NCBI RefSeq assembly: GCF_963583255.1 | Contig: NC_084808.1 | Location: 13,911,201-13,975,200, forward strand | Direction of reading: 5' to 3' | Source of the DNA: Pyrus communis | Taxonomy: Eukaryota > Streptophyta > Magnoliopsida > Rosales > Rosaceae | Length of the DNA stretch: 64,000 nt | The notes under the pieces: generated by a model | Seen by the model: the letters and a program-made list of their open reading frames with translations, nothing else | What the model was told of the DNA's origin: nothing | The model's database searches: none | Shown here: piece by piece, positions 13,080-24,329 of the stretch | How the letters are laid out: each line of letters opens with the position of its first letter | Position numbering within the stretch: position 1 is the first letter of the stretch | Translations under genes and position numbers: made by a program

Positions 13080-13382
13080 AAGCATACGACACAGCCGTAG
13101 ATTATAGTAACTCCGATGATTTTTTCGGGCTCTGATTCATCCTCATATTATTTGCAACAAGAAAATGGTAATATCTTGTACATCTTCTTTTTCACTAGAA
13201 AGATGATTACTGGAATTTACTTGTTTTTGAAACTCTTATGAGGGTAAGCTGAAGTTCCAACTTCCGCAGTCTACATTATAGTGAAAATCAGTGTACAGTT
13301 AGCAGTATGATAGTATGTGCTTCTGAATCACAATCCATTGAATAATTGTGTCATTCATGGATTATTTTGTTTTCTACTTTCC
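13080..13382 (+). other. 3' flank/UTR of the receptor kinase gene
   Basis: No frame of note. This is the likely 3' UTR of the kinase gene, T-rich with several AATAA-like words (for example near 13390). It ends where the 1.2-kb tandem duplication begins. Confidence 0.5.
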
Positions 13383-13499
13383 CGTAGTTTTAATGAATAA
13401 TTAAATGTGAAATAAGAATGCCATGTTAGTTTCTTGGTCGCAATCCTATGAAAAGGATTTTTTGATAACCACCAAAATAAACAAAAAAAGTTTTTTTTT

Positions 13500-13851
13500 T
13501 TTTTTTAAAGTCAAAATGGTCCTGAAATTGACACAATTCTTTACTTTTTAAAATTGATAGAACTAGTCCCTAAGTTTGTTCACCATTAATTAATTTGGTT
13601 ATTTCATGAAAATCTTTGGTAAATAAGGATGAAAATGACAAAAATACCCAACTTTTTGTCATATCATTTTGAACCATTGTTTATTAAATTGAGGATATTT
13701 TTGTTATTTCGGTTCTTACTAAACACATATTTTTCACAGAAGGACAAATAATTGATGGTGAACAAACTCAGGGACAACTTCTATCGATTTTAAATTTCAG
13801 GGATCAAAGTGAGGAATTATACAAATCTCAGTGACCATTTTGGATAAAAAG
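13500..13851. mobile_element. Foldback MITE, copy 1
   Basis: The left end reads AAGTCAAAATGGTCCTGAAA and the right end GTGACCATTTTGGATAAAAAG, which are inverted and imperfectly complementary. The interior carries the matching pair CTAGTCCCTAAGTTTGTTCACC / GTGAACAAACTCAGGGAC. The same element recurs at 14700-15045 (by tandem duplication) and, more diverged, at 29148-29504. It has no coding capacity. The ends are blurred by A/T runs, so TSDs were not resolved. Confidence 0.6.
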
Positions 13852-13962
13852 AAAAAAACAAAAAAAAAAAATTCCTATGAGAAGGATTTGAACAAGTTGT
13901 GGCCCTTGTGGGGATGGTTTGTGTCCTGTGATTGGGGTTATTACTATATTATTATTATTATT

Positions 13963-14571
13963 TGTAAACATGAATTTTCCTGCGATGAATGAAATAAGAA
14001 CACGTGTACAAAATAATATTTTGTATTAATTTTGAGGTTACAATCTCTTTTACAATTTGATCTTTTGATTCTATCTTCGTAAGGTGTAGATTTGTGGATG
14101 AGCTGTTGATCCAAAGGACCGTCGGGGCTTGGTCTAGGGATGAAGCATGGTGCAAATTTGTTGATATTGTTGATCCAAAGGGCCGTCGGGGCTTGATCTT
14201 AGGATGAACGGATCTTCAAGGGCCTTTGGGGCTTGATCTTGATGAACGGATCTTCAAGGGCCTTCGGAGCTTGATTTTGATGAACAGTTGTGTGGATTTC
14301 TTCAAGGGCTGTTGGACTTGATCTTGATGAATGAGGATGAACAGATCTTCAAGGGCCTTTGGGGCTTGATCTTGATGAACAGTTGTGTGGATTTCTTCAA
14401 GGGGGTTTTGGGTTTGATCTTGATGAATGAGGATGAACGGTTCTTCAAATTCTTCAAGGATTTGACGAAGAACAAAGAGAGTTTTCTTGATCCTTCGGGA
14501 TTCTTGGGAATTTGGGAGATTGGATGCTTGAAAGCTTTAGAGTTCTATAACTTCAAGGATTTGGAGATTTC
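13963..14571 (-). mobile_element. Partial LTR copy created by tandem duplication
   Basis: The segment starts TGTAAACATGAATTTTCC on the plus strand, which is the inner end of the LTR family at 15161-16053 read in reverse. It matches that LTR until 14571, then breaks at the duplication junction, so the first third of the LTR is missing. It contains the recurrent phrase GGGCTTGATCTTGATGAAC. It is not an independent insertion. Confidence 0.7.
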
Positions 14572-14699
14572 CTGTAGTTTTGATGAATAATTAAATGCGA
14601 AATAAGAATGCCATGTTAGTTTCTTAGTCTCAATCCTATGAAAAGGATTTTTTGATAACCACCAAAATAAACAAAAAAAGATTTTTTATTTTTTATTTT

Positions 14700-15045
14700 T
14701 TTATAAGTCAAAATTGTCTTGAAATTGACATAACTCTTTACTTTTTAAAGTTGATAGAACTAGTCCCTAAGTTTGTTCACCATTAATTAATTTGGTTATT
14801 TCATGAAAATCTTTGTTAAATAAGGATGAAAATGACAAAAATACCCAACTTTTTGTCATATCATTTTGAACCATTGTTTATTAAATTGAGGATATTTTTG
14901 TTATTTCGGTTCTTACTAAACACATATTTTTCACAGAAGGACAAATAATTGATGGTGAACAAACTCAGGGACAACTATTGATTTTAAATTTCAGGGATCA
15001 AAGTGAGGAGTTATACAAATCTCAGTGACCATTTTGGATAAAAAG
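14700..15045. mobile_element. Foldback MITE, copy 2 (duplicated)
   Basis: Same element as 13500-13851, carried by the second unit of the tandem duplication. A short deletion within 'acttctatcgat' separates the two copies, and there are scattered substitutions. Confidence 0.6.
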
Positions 15046-15160
15046 CAAAAACAAAAAAAAAAAATCCTATGAGAAGGATTTGAACAAGTTGTGGCCCTTG
15101 TGGGGATGGTTTGTGTCCTGTGATTGGGGTTATTATTATTATATTATTATTATTATTATT

Positions 15161-16053
15161 TGTAAACATGAATTTTCCTGCGATGAATGAAATAAGAACA
15201 CGTGTACAAAATAATATTTTGTATTAATTTTGGGGTTACAATCTCTTTTACAATTTGATATTCTGATTCTATCTTCGTAAGGTGTAGATTTATGGATGAG
15301 CTGTTGATCCAAATGACCGTCGGGGCTTGGTCTAGGGATGAAGCGTGGTGCAAATTTGTTGATGTTGTTGATTCAAAGGGCCGTCGGGACTTGATCTTAG
15401 GATGAACGGATCTCTAAGGGCCTTTGGAGGTTGATCTTGATGAACGGATCTTCAAGGGCCTTCGGAGCTTGATCTTGATGAACAGTTGTGTGGATTTCTT
15501 CAAGGGCTGTTGGGCTTGATCTTGATGAATGAGGATGAACAGATCTTCAAGGGCCTTTGGGGCTTGATCTTGATGAACAGTTGTGTGGATTTCTTCAAGG
15601 GGGCTTTGGGTTTGATCTTGATGAATGAGGATGAACGGTTCTTCAAATTCTTCAAGGATTTGACGAAGAACAAAGAGAGTTTTCTTGATCCTTCGGGATT
15701 CTTGGGAATTTGGGAGGTTGGATGCTTGAAAGCTTTAGAGTTCTATAACTTCAAGGATTTGGAGATTTCTCTTCCAATTTGGGAGTAGAGAAATGCATAT
15801 GTGAATTGGTGCCCTTAAATGGATGAACTGGCCTTGTATTTATAGAATTTTTTCAAGGCCTAATTTTGAATATAATATTCAGATGAAATAAATCATTTCT
15901 GCTAGGTGTTGACATGTGTCTTATTTGATGACTTTTCTGATTTTTCCGATTTTTCGTTGAGTCACACGCTACGTGTAAATTTATGTGACACGTGAACGTT
16001 GAAATTTTAATGCATTGGTCAACATTTATTTCACCGAAATTTCGATGTCTACA
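15161..16053 (-). mobile_element. LTR (893 bp), 3' LTR of a minus-strand retrotransposon
   Basis: Read on the minus strand it starts TGTAGACATCGAAATTTCGG at 16053 and ends TTCATGTTTACA at 15161, with the expected TG...CA ends. Just outside its start lies a purine-rich tract, GAAGTGGGGGCATT, at about 16054-16067, fitting a polypurine tract. This is therefore a 3' LTR, with the element body at higher coordinates. Many tandem copies of an imperfect phrase (GGGCTTGATCTTGATGAAC and variants) fill its centre. A TATAAATA-like box occurs near 15838 on the minus strand. Confidence 0.75.
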
Positions 16054-19000
16054 AATGCCCCCACTTCAAGGCGCGTCGTATACATGTGCTTGTCACGTGT
16101 ATAAGATGTATTTTGAAGTCCCTTAATGTAGATGTCAATCCAAGGGCTGTCGATGTTTGATCTTGAATTGGGCTAGAAATTTCTTTGAGGGCTGTTGGGG
16201 CTTGATCTTCAATTTGGCTGAAAGATTATCTGGTTTCCTCCAATTGTTGATTTTCCACATGCTTAATCTTGAAAAGGGTTGGAAGGTTTTTTGGATTCCT
16301 CCAAAGGTTAATTTTCCACATGCTTAATCTTGAACCGAGCTGGGGGGCATTTTTTTTTTTTTGCCAGACTTCCTCCAAAGGTTTGAATTTACTTTTTTAT
16401 CTGGAGCTAAATTTGATTCAAGGCTGGTGGACATTTGATCATGATTCGGACTAGTGATTCCCCCAAGGGCCGTTGAGGCTTAATCTTGAATTTAAATGGG
16501 ACCACGAGTGGTTTCACATGGCAAGTGAGATTCGACTTTGTTGGGGATGAATCAGCATATGCAGTTGTTGCGTTTGTTGATTATCCACAAGCTTGATGTT
16601 TCATTGTCATTTGTCTTATCCGTTCTCCAGGCAGATGTGGCATTTTCTCTAGAAGTACATCAGTAGTTGAAGGTGAGTACTTGAGAGCAATACTACGTAA
16701 GCAATTAGGGAAAGGGTTCCAGGTAGTCGGTTCTTGACTAAAAAGTTGATTCCAAGTGCCGGCTGATTGCTCTCCTTCTCATTGTCTTGCAAGTAAAAAC
16801 AATGACTAAGAAAAGGACGGGGATAAAGCATAATATGAGATACTTTTGCTTTTGAAGAAGTAGTGGTGATTTGACGACCGTGCGTGATTTGACGACGTTG
16901 CACGGCAAGGCTTTGCTCTTTGGTGATGGTACCAGTGAAAGGCTATTGAAGCTTCTCGAGCTCTTTGATTAAAGCACCGACAATGGACTAGGATTTGACA
17001 TAGACTCATCTGTCTAGATTATGCGGTTCTGCAGGGAAGTGAGTCGTGCTATGGTGATTTGTTCTAGCTTATCTTGCCGCATTCTTCTCTGCTTGTTTCT
17101 TTTGCATAGCAGAAGTGGTGCGCAACCTTTTGCATTTAAATGGTCCTTCAAAGCATCACTTCTTAGCAACTCATCCATGCATGAAAACTTTAGTGTAAAG
17201 AGCCGATATCATATCAATTGTTCTGAGGTATTTGCTGAGGAAATTCGAGACCTAACAACAGTTGAAGACGAGCACTCGAAAGCAATGTTAGGTAAGCAAC
17301 CAGGCAAAGGTTTCGGGCAATCAGTTCCAGACCGGAAGTTTGATTTCAGGTTCCAACTGATTGCTTTCTTTCTCCTTGTCTTGCGGGTAAGAGCAAGGGT
17401 AAAGGAAAAGATAGGGAAAAAGCATGATATGAGATACATTTGCTTTCGAACCTGATGATATGAGATAATTTTTCTTTTGAAGAAGTAGTGGATGAGTCAG
17501 CATATATATTTGTTGCGCTTGTCTCCATATGCTTCATTGTATCATTTTCACTTGCCTCATTTTTCAAGTGCCTGTTCGGATCTGCTTAGGTTGGCCACGT
17601 ATTTACGAAGGGCATCGTTGGTAGTGTCAATGGGCTAGAATCTGCACAACTGCTCTACTATGAGTCTTTGTAGTTCCTCATGGATTTACGCCCGGTGAGG
17701 CGGTCGAGCCTCCCGCTGCCCCAGGTGTGATCTACTGGTCTATGTTGCTCTTAGGCATATCTTGCTCGTCTGTGTCGCGGTTGCTGTGCTTGTAGTTTAT
17801 GTTATGCTGCTTGTTGTCGCTCTTAGCGGGGGTTGCCAATGGAACTTGAGTTGAACTGCTCACATCATTTTCTCTGGGCGTCAGATAGTTGCCTACTCCG
17901 TTGCCTCGTAGGAGGATCTCTTTATGGGCCTAGCCTCGTGTGGACGCTTCGCTTGGAATGTCCTGAGTGCTCATCGGAGTATGGACCCAACATCGAATGT
18001 ACACTGACTCATGAACCGAGTCAGGAATGAACGCTTCTCTGCGCATCTAGGCAAGAAAAGATGTTTCCCCGAGGGCCCAAACGAGAGTGCACACTACCCG
18101 AACACACGATTTGTGGCGGGCTGAGTGGCTTTTTGCCGGGACGTCACTGGAATGAGTCACGTTCTTCTGCCCTTGTCTTGCTTTGGGACACCTTGTCTGG
18201 GGTGCACTGCATCTCGATGCGCTCGAGGAGTTGGTTCACCAAGGTGGTCTGCTGCGCGAGGGCGTTCATTGAATTGGCGACTTGCTAGAGCAGGTGGTGC
18301 TTGCCATTTGGATTGGAAGAGCTTGGATTGCAGGTACAAAGCTTGAGCCCAAAACGGGCATTCTCGCAGAAAAGTGGGGTGTAAGTAACCTTGAATTGAT
18401 CGTGGGACCTGTGGTCAAAATCTGGACTGCTGGAGGTGACCTCGGAATGGATTGGGCCACGGGCGAGGTCGTCGGAGCAGGTCGCGCGACGCATTGGACT
18501 GGCACCTGCTCACCTTGGGCTTGCATGGCCATAAGCCCTTTTGGCTGTTGGGCTGCCACATCATGGCCTGCTGGCTGAATGGCTTCGGCCTGGGCTCGTT
18601 GAGCTGCCTGGCTGGCAGGAGTTGCCGCATTTTGGGCTCGGGTTTGGGCTTGTTGTGGAATAAGGCCTGCTACTACAGTGGGCTAGGCCTCTTGCCCAGG
18701 GCTTGTTATGGTAGCTGCCAAGTTTTGGGCCTCCTGCCTATGGGCTTGGAAGTGGACCTGGGTCTCTTGCCTAGGGTTTGGTAACCTAGGGTTTCGTAGA
18801 TTGCGGCACTGTAAAGGTGGAAATGGTGTCGTGGCCTGGTGGGTCACGATGATGGTGGTAGCAGTGTGGCTTCGCGACGGTGGGGCTCCTTCTGCCGTCG
18901 TGTTGAACCTTGAGGACCTCCGACGTGGGGCTATGTCCTCGTCTCCACTTTTCGGTTGAACGTACGAGGTTCTGTTCGCTGTAGTTTCTGAGTTTCCTAC

Positions 19001-19156
19001 CATTGTATCCTTTCTCCAGGGATTGATCAAGAAACATTTGAAGGAAAAATTAATTGATACGACGTGTGAGAAATTCAACGTAACAAAAAATTCAAGAAAC
19101 AAATGCGAGAGGCTTCTTTGAGTGTTTTGAATCAGCTCTCAATGAAAGCACCAATT
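16054..19156 (-). mobile_element. Internal region of composite LTR retrotransposon(s)
   Basis: On the minus strand this runs from a primer-binding-site-like TGGTGCTTTCATTGAGAGC (19135-19153) to the polypurine tract at about 16060. It has no reverse transcriptase, integrase or protease sequence that I recognise. Only a short gag-like frame and arginine-rich fragments occur (17600-18960). Segments at about 16546-16870 and 17258-17585 are diverged direct repeats of each other. The two bounding LTRs belong to different families, so the region probably joins parts of two elements. The junction point is not resolved. Confidence 0.6.
18683..19003 (-). pseudogene. gag-like reading frame in non-autonomous LTR element
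   Basis: A 106-residue frame starts MVGNSETTANRTSYVQPKSG and continues with an acidic patch, RRRSSR and a Pro/Thr/His-rich tail, then stops. A start just after the primer-binding site and this composition fit the N-terminus of gag-like proteins in large plant LTR elements. Related Gln/Arg-rich fragments continue in other frames to about 17640, so the frame is shifted. No catalytic domain follows. The assignment rests on position and composition, not on a domain match. Confidence 0.4.
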
Positions 19157-19707
19157 TGTCAATGCAAATTTCCGCCGTCTTCAGTCTTGATGAAAATGCA
19201 CCTACAAAAGGGTTAGGTCAACGGATCTCCGATGCCTAAGTTAGTTTCTCTGAGAGAGTAAAGTGTTTAGTGTTTTTTTAAGGTTGCAAAAGCTCTCAAA
19301 ATTTGGTAGAATATGGGGTATTTATAGGGTTAGGGCCGGCCATATAGTGTTTAATGGAGAGACATTATCTAAATATACCCAAGATGTTAAATAGGAAATA
19401 ATATTTTGAGATAATGGTGTAATTATCCCTAATTGATTTAAATTGGGATTACTTACTTGATTGGAGTCAATCTTCAATAAGGAATGTATTAAAGATAGGA
19501 TTTGGGTAATTAATCCTTATCCTTAATTCTTTGTCAAGGGCAGGTGAGTTATGAGCAGTCGTATTCAGCTGCTGAGACCTCCAGGGGTGTAGGCTGTGCG
19601 TGGGAGCATTTGAGAAGCCTGCCCATTTATTGAGGGCAATCTTATCTTTCTTGAATAAAAGTTCACGTGTCGCCTCTAGAATATTTGGGATTATTTTAGA
19701 CTCCACA
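19157..19707 (-). mobile_element. 5' LTR (551 bp) inserted in an S1-family gene
   Basis: On the minus strand it starts TGTGGAGTCTAAAATAATCC at 19707 and ends GCATTGACA at 19157. It has a TATAAATA box near 19320 and is followed two bases later by a primer-binding-site-like TGGTGCTTTCATTG. The TG...CA ends and order are those of a 5' LTR. Its outer end abuts the C-terminal coding part of the SPH pseudogene at 19708. It shares no sequence with the LTR at 15161-16053. Confidence 0.7.
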
Positions 19708-20122
19708 CCAGCCTCTTTAACTAACCAAAACCACCTCTCTGTTCCATAGCAGCTTATGTGTTTTTTCATCGAACCCCCATAGAGAACGTCAGAGTGTTGC
19801 TGCTGTGAATCCCATACAAAGTCGCAGGAGCAGCGAGTGCTCTTCCAATGCCGAGTCCGAAATCCCAATTGTATTCTCGATCCTTCCAAAGGGTGTGCAC
19901 GCCAAGATAGCCATCTTTGGACAGACAATGTATGATCAATGGCTTATCGCTGTCGGTGAAGCCATTGATGACGTGAATCTCGTAATGGCGATTAGTAACT
20001 TTTTCTGCTAGAGTAGGGGATGATGTAGCAGCAAGTGTACTTATTGTCAAGATTGCCAGAACAAAGGTGACAAAAGAGAGACTGGTGTAGGACACGGTGT
20101 TAATTATAAGGCTTACCGCCAT
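19708..20122 (-). pseudogene. Broken S-protein homolog (S1 family), frameshifted and LTR-truncated
   Basis: The start at 20122 gives a signal peptide, then YEIHVINGF and HCLSKDGYLGVH, matching the N-terminal half of plant self-incompatibility S1-family proteins. Near 19846-19862 the frame breaks. The remaining domain continues in another frame as W-KSTRCSCDFVW, then HISC and WFWLVKEAG. Compared with the intact homolog at 31966, the last conserved Cys (KCSWLV) is replaced by Trp here. Three or four codons later the LTR at 19157-19707 cuts the gene off. The frameshift, lost Cys and LTR together indicate a dead gene. Confidence 0.8.
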
Positions 20123-20262
20123 AAGTTTATTATCTTCTATATGTGAAAGGAAGGCTTAGAGAAACCTTTCTTTTTGGTGAATAAAGCAATGGAAGTTTTC
20201 TTTTTCTTTTCTTTATTTTGGGTAAATAGTAGTGAAAAATAATGATAGTTGATAGCTCATAA

Positions 20263-20620
20263 ATGCGGAGTTTGTTCGCATCCAGTGGAACTATTGTTTT
20301 GGCCATTTCGTCATTGAGTCCAGATCTTGTTAAATGCATTATTCCTGGATTTTATGTAAATGACATTTTCTATTTCCTTGGAATGAAAGTTGAAGTTATG
20401 GAGATTGGCTGCCAGACTCGATATTGCTCAATTAAATTGGGAAGGGGTGAGGAAAGGCTGTGGTTTCACAAGGGCTGGAAAGAATTCGCCAAGTTGTTCT
20501 CCCTCAACTGCGGATAATTCTCAACCTTCATCTCTCAAGGCGGATATTCGCATTTCTGTTTTTGTACGGGACTTTTGTTATGTCAGTATTACTGTGCTAA
20601 TATGCATTTAGAACCTCTGT
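20263..20620 (+). pseudogene. B3 (REM-like) DNA-binding domain remnant
   Basis: The frame starting at 20263 contains LVKCIIPGFYVNDIF and, after 20 residues, YCSIKLGRGEERLWFHKGW followed by KEFAKLFSLNCG. The order 'xLxxxxxxLWFxxGWxEFxxxxSLxxG' is typical of the C-terminal half of B3 domains in REM-type plant transcription factors. A stop at about 20515 interrupts it, and later residues (SQGGYSHF) look like continuing B3 sequence. No intron-exon context or start region is evident. It lies head to head with the SPH pseudogene, whose start is 140 bases away on the other strand. Confidence 0.5.
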
Positions 20621-21402
20621 GATTGTTTTACCTTTTGGAATTTATCATCAAGTTGGATCGTCGGAATTAAACGGGAAGTGGCGGAAGCATATCTGTTGCA
20701 TAAAGAACAAGTCCGTCAGGATTTGAAGGCTAGAGCCTTTTCTAGAGCTAAAATGTTCACATCTGACGAGCGGTTTCTCGTGTGATCAGCTTGGTAAACT
20801 TTTTTCGACAACCCTAGTTCACGTAACAAGTAATCAATGATTTACGTTGGATTTGTTTATATAAGTTATTTTCTTGTGTTTGCAGAAAATACGTGAATCC
20901 TCTGCCATGAAACACATCTGCCTAGGAGGCTCTTGTCTGATTGAATTTTTCTTCCTCCCGTCCCGCGACTTCACGGGCTCGGTTTCTCCCTTGCATTACT
21001 CATTCATGGGATCCAATCCGCTATCGGAGTTTTCCCGGCTCCACTCATTCTTAGGTAACAAGTAACTCTTAACCCTTTTTGAAGTAAAATTAATCCTCAT
21101 AAAATTTGTTCAATACAGTCAGATAAAATATCACGCGTTTTAGGCATCGTCGAATAGCACAGTGAACGAAAAGTCTTCCTTGTTCTAACTCTTAATCTTA
21201 GGTAATGAAGAAGAGAATGATAATAAGGTGGGCAAAATAAGATAATTGCTGTTGTTGTATTTGCAAACAAGAAGAATAGGTTTTCTGCTGCATTTTTATT
21301 TCACAAGAACAAGGCAATGGCATCGCACCAAAGCAAACATGCAATAAGAGAGAACAAAACAACTAGAGCCGATCACGCACGCAACTGGAGTAGAAAAAAG
21401 TA
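20621..21402. other. Intergenic DNA between the B3 remnant and NDUFA13
   Basis: A 63-codon frame at 20874-21065 has no recognisable domain. The sequence after 21065 is AT-rich. Bases 21066-21402 are the likely 3' UTR and downstream flank of the minus-strand NDUFA13 gene. Confidence 0.5.
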
Positions 21403-24120
21403 TCACCAAACTTCAGGGCGGAGCTCGCCCGTTGCTGGGGGCATCCATTTTCCAGAATTGTAGACACTCTCGCCAACTTTCCAATTAGGCACATCCTTCA
21501 TTACTTCAGCCTCGTACTCAAGATACTTTTTCCACTCTTTGACATATCTGAAGAAACAAAACAGACAGATAAGTGGATTTGTTGACTTGCAATTCTGGGA
21601 GATGAAGATTACGAACATGAGACATGACCGTAAGGAGACAACCAACAAAATAATCAGTTTACCTTTCATCTTCTTCAGCTTGAAGCACTGGCAGTATTGC
21701 TCTGCGAGCAGCATACTTTTCTTCCTTGAGCGCCCTATATAAAGATAAGTTTTAAGCTTGTAATATACATTATATTCAGGAACTGATCAATGAGAACAAA
21801 TAGTTGGTTCCGCTTACCCAAATAATTAATTACTTGTTACTATGACAGGAAAAGAAAATCAAGTATTCTCCTAATGTTGTAAAATTAAAATTGAAGCAAA
21901 TCACACTAATATTTCCATCTTCCACCCCAATCTCATTCCCAAGGAAAAATAAAAGTCAAGGGCATGTAAGAAAACACGTGCAAAAAACAGATAAAGCAGT
22001 AGCTTCCGCTGTCCAAATAGCCACCCAATCTCGTATTTCAAAATTATCTATTAAAAATCAACATATACACATCTTCGGCTTTTCTATCACCATAAAGTCA
22101 ATGAAATGTTTCTATTAACCATGAAGACTTAAAAGCTCATTCTAACATTTTCATCCCAAGGAACCAAGATCATCATTTCATGAGCATCATAATAAATCAT
22201 AAGAGGACACCTATCATCTGCTTATTTTCTTACTATTACCTCATGGCAGCATCCAATTTGACAAGTGAATGAAGACGTAATTTAATTTATACTAGCCTTG
22301 CACATCAGTTGGGGATAGAGCTTTAGGTGTCACATAAAAATGGATCACACACGATAACCTAGAGGACTAACCTAGCTGAAGGTTTGATTTCAAGAAAGGC
22401 TTCCAATAAGCAAGGCTATAAATGCTGAGGAAAGCAGATGGATGAACTAACCAAGAACACCTGCCGATTGTCTCCAAAGCTCAAAACTGACACCTCAAAT
22501 TAAAAGGTACCATGGAACAAGTAAGAAACTGCATGAAATGAAGGCACAAGAATATCCACTTTCCGGGTTAGTTAAAGCATCAGCACTCCACATTTCAGGG
22601 ATATGCAATTGATGCATTCAGGGTCGAACTCTGCCCAAGTTTGGTTCATTTTTGGAACATAAAACCAAAACATCCTTATTCAGGTATAGAAAACATAGAC
22701 TGAACTGCATAGTCTATATCGCCCAAACAAGATGACCTTGAAACCATAGTAAAAAATAAAGGGTTTAAACTCTCCATTGCATTCCTCGTCATTCTTTAGC
22801 ACTAAGCAAGAGGAGCGAAAACCATCACTTTTCAATCTTTTATTCTTTGTTTTATATAAGCAAGCACACACATAAAGAAACAAAGGAAAATTCTCAACTC
22901 TGATTCTTCGTCTTTATTCGAACACTTGTCTAGCAGACATTTACGACATGCCTCCAAAGTTGATTCCTTTTGGGCTGTTACGACACACCAGATCAATCCG
23001 TATTCTGATTGTGCAAGCTGAATTAGGATGGTTACTAGAGGTGGGATGGTTGGTTATGCTGCCAATCTGGTGAGTGGTGTGTGGAAGGAGATAGAGGGGG
23101 GAGCAGAGGTCACAAACATCTGTGAAAGACGAGGGTGAGGCTTAAGTGGCTGATGGAAAGAGATGATAATCCGGAAATAGGGAGCAGAGGGTCTGAGGAG
23201 GCTGTTCTGATAAGTTAATACTCTCCAGGCATTACTCATGCACCCCTACATACTATACTCGGTGGGATCCGGATAAAACAGGTAATGCTAAGAAAAACCA
23301 GTCCAAATATGGAATTCAAACTAATTGATACAATTCAGAGTTGTTACCAATGTAATGCAGGCTGCAAAATGAGCCCCTTAGCACATTATGAATGTATTCG
23401 AGTCTATTTTCACAAGTATTAAATGGACTACCCTAATAGTTGAGCACAGGACTATTACTATCGGAGAATGAGCTTACCACACGGCTACACCTGAATTCTT
23501 CCCCTTTACCCGTTCATCCAAAATGCTCTTTTTACTTAATCCTCAGCTCAGCCCAAATTAACCGTAATCAATATGACCGTCCTGCATATCATCTAACTAC
23601 TCACATGCCCCTAAAAATAAAGAATTTAACAGTTTGCAAATTATGCCTCCAAAAATTGATAAATACGAATTAAAACCCCTGAAATTGTAAGCTAAACATC
23701 GGGAATTACTGTAATTTATCAAAGAAAAACACTACGGGTACAACAATTGCAAAAGAATTCAATGAAACAAAAAAAAAAACCCAGAAAGATCATCCGCATT
23801 TCTTTGGCTCAATTCCACAAAATAAAAAGGGAGTTCAAAAAATTAAAACGAAACCCGTATAACAAAATTTAAAAAGCAATACGAAAAAGATGAAAAATCT
23901 CAGACCTTCGGATCTTGTTGCCCTTTCCGACTTGGTACATGCCCCAAGAGAAGGTACCAAAGGCAGCAAGGAATATGGCAACTGAGCTGGGACCTTTGTT
24001 GGGGATCCGGCGAGCGTATCGAACCGGAGCAAACCCCCCCGGCGGTGGACCGTCCTGGAGAACCGGCATGTCCTTCACGCTCGCCATCCCCGGCTTTTTT
24101 CTTATGACTGCCTCTGTCAT
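21403..24120 (-). CDS. NDUFA13: NADH dehydrogenase 1 alpha subcomplex subunit 13 (GRIM-19 homolog)
   Basis: Three exons on the minus strand, 24120-23906, 21734-21663 and 21547-21403, give 143 residues, the usual plant length. Intron 1 (2171 bp) is GTCTGA...ATATAG; intron 2 (115 bp) is GTAAAC...TTCTTCAG. Both splits fall inside Arg codons. Residues start [20 protein letters not shown], followed by [18 protein letters not shown]. One membrane segment lies near residues 47-66 ([20 protein letters not shown]). The C-terminus carries [20 protein letters not shown] and [14 protein letters not shown], all typical of plant GRIM-19. It is an accessory subunit of mitochondrial complex I. An upstream in-frame ATG at 24150 would add ten residues, but the second Met matches the family start. 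Confidence 0.93.
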
Positions 24121-24329
24121 TTTCGGAGCTTTCTTAGCGTTTCCCTTCACCGATTCAGAATCACACCTGAGTATTTGTTGCTTGTGCTGTTTGGGGAGTA
24201 TTCAAGGAAGCGGGTGGAAACCAAGTCAGGCTAACGTGGTGGGGGTAAATGTGGAAATATGGGCTTTTTGTGATCAATGAGGACGCGACACGTGGTGCTT
24301 GTGGATGTGAACTATTTTATGATGCAAAT

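Larger units (their letters stand above)
13383..15769. repeat. Tandem duplication of about 1.2 kb (two units)
   Basis: Unit one (13383-14571) and unit two (14573-15769) are nearly identical at an offset of 1198 bases. Each holds a MITE followed by part of an LTR. Unit one's LTR stops abruptly after 'ttggagattt' at about 14571 and restarts with the unit's left-hand sequence (GTAGTTTT.ATGAATAATTAAATG). Unit two's LTR continues to its natural end at 16053. The duplication therefore arose after LTR insertion. Parallel 100-residue frames in the two units are LTR sequence, not genes. Confidence 0.85.

Noticed and set aside
14288..15788. Two near-identical 100-residue frames that look like a duplicated gene pair
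   Set aside because: They lie wholly inside LTR sequence made of tandem GGGCTTGATCTTGATGAAC-type phrases, and were duplicated with the LTR.
18266..18784. Several overlapping long frames on both strands
   Set aside because: GC-rich repetitive retroelement sequence; frames mirror each other and carry no domain.
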